Positions 63,502 to 64,000 of a stretch of DNA of 64,000 nt are shown piece after piece. The stretch is from the NCBI GenBank assembly GCA_027257055.1, contig JAPVLO010000073.1, positions 8,079,001-8,143,000 of the forward strand, written 5' to 3'. The notes beneath the pieces were generated by a model. That model searched no databases, was not told where the DNA came from, and was given only the letters and a program-made list of their open reading frames with translations. This DNA comes from Cephalopachus bancanus (taxonomy: Eukaryota; Chordata; Mammalia; Primates; Tarsiidae). Numbering within the stretch: position 1 is the stretch's first letter; every line of letters begins with the position of its first letter. The position numbers and the translations under genes are program-made.

Positions 63502-64000
63502 AATTCTAGGCAAAAATTATGAAACCAAGGTGGCAAGTAGATAACACTTTATTTCATATTCTTATGCAAAGTTTGCTGATGTTTTCTTTGCTTTGACCTG
63601 TGTTCTTTTGTAAAGGTGGGCTAATTAAAATTATTAGTATACATCTGAGTAAGGAATCAAAGCAGTGATTTTGAGAAAGAGAAAGCAAACTTTTTTTATC
63701 AGTAAAATATTTAGGAATCTTGTTATATTGCACCATCTAGAAGTTAAAGGGGTCATTTGAATTTTTATTATTATTTTATGTCATGTTTTCTTGACATCTG
63801 CTAGATTGGAGAACAAAGGTGGTTGTTATCATTCCCATCTGATTTTCTGTCTTCATTGATGGAGAATACAGAAGGCCCAGAGCTAAAGTTCTGTCTAATT
63901 TTTTAGTGATCATTCACAGAGTTACTTCTTTTAGTGTAGGGAAGGTGTTTTCAAGAGTGAAAGCCATTTACTACAGCTATAAAGAAGGCAGAATGGATGA
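63502..64000. other. Non-coding sequence to window end
   Basis: No gene or repeat recognised. Confidence 0.5.

Overview
This is 64 kb of nuclear genome from a mammal, almost certainly a primate. It is AT-rich and gene-poor, and dimeric 7SL-derived Alu elements are scattered through it. Many Alus share an unusual state: a left arm reading GAGGTGAGTGG, a linker like ACAATAAATC, and a right arm ending in a GGCCGGGAGCGGCC-type hairpin. That is not the human AluS/Y pattern and suggests a strepsirrhine. I see no tRNA-derived type II or III SINEs of the galago kind, so a lemur is my best guess (inference).

One protein-coding gene is convincing. LRRN3 (leucine-rich repeat neuronal protein 3) lies on the minus strand with an intact 708-codon single-exon reading frame at 22371-24497. 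About 32 kb upstream, at 56.27-56.8 kb, is a GC-richer block on the same strand. It has a consensus splice donor (CAAG|GTAAGT), a CCAAT box and CT-rich tracts, and fits the non-coding first exon and promoter. The implied gene of about 34-35 kb matches what I recall for human LRRN3. In other mammals LRRN3 is nested in a large intron of IMMP2L on the opposite strand. If that holds here, most of the window is also IMMP2L intron read on the plus strand, but no IMMP2L exon was recognised.

Layout: 1-22.3 kb is downstream of LRRN3. It holds an LTR-like relic, a MaLR-type LTR, two Alus, an old CR1/L3-like LINE, a 1.9 kb truncated L1, an L2, a MER1 hAT element, a short compound microsatellite and a 561-bp deleted mariner. 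The LRRN3 3' UTR and CDS occupy about 21.2-24.5 kb. From 24.6 to 56.3 kb is the proposed LRRN3 intron, with a cluster of sense-oriented Alus (28.2-31.4, 34.5, 44.6, 45.3 kb), two more L1 3' ends (one only about 112 bp), and MIR and L2 relics. From 56.3 to 64 kb come the promoter block, CT and GT microsatellites, a second copy of the same deleted mariner, MIRs, an L2 and an AluJ-like element.

I found no operon, CRISPR array, tRNA or rRNA gene, and no clear new biological system. The points most worth checking are the LRRN3 first exon and promoter, the consensus splice donor carried by the lineage-specific Alus, and the deleted mariner family.
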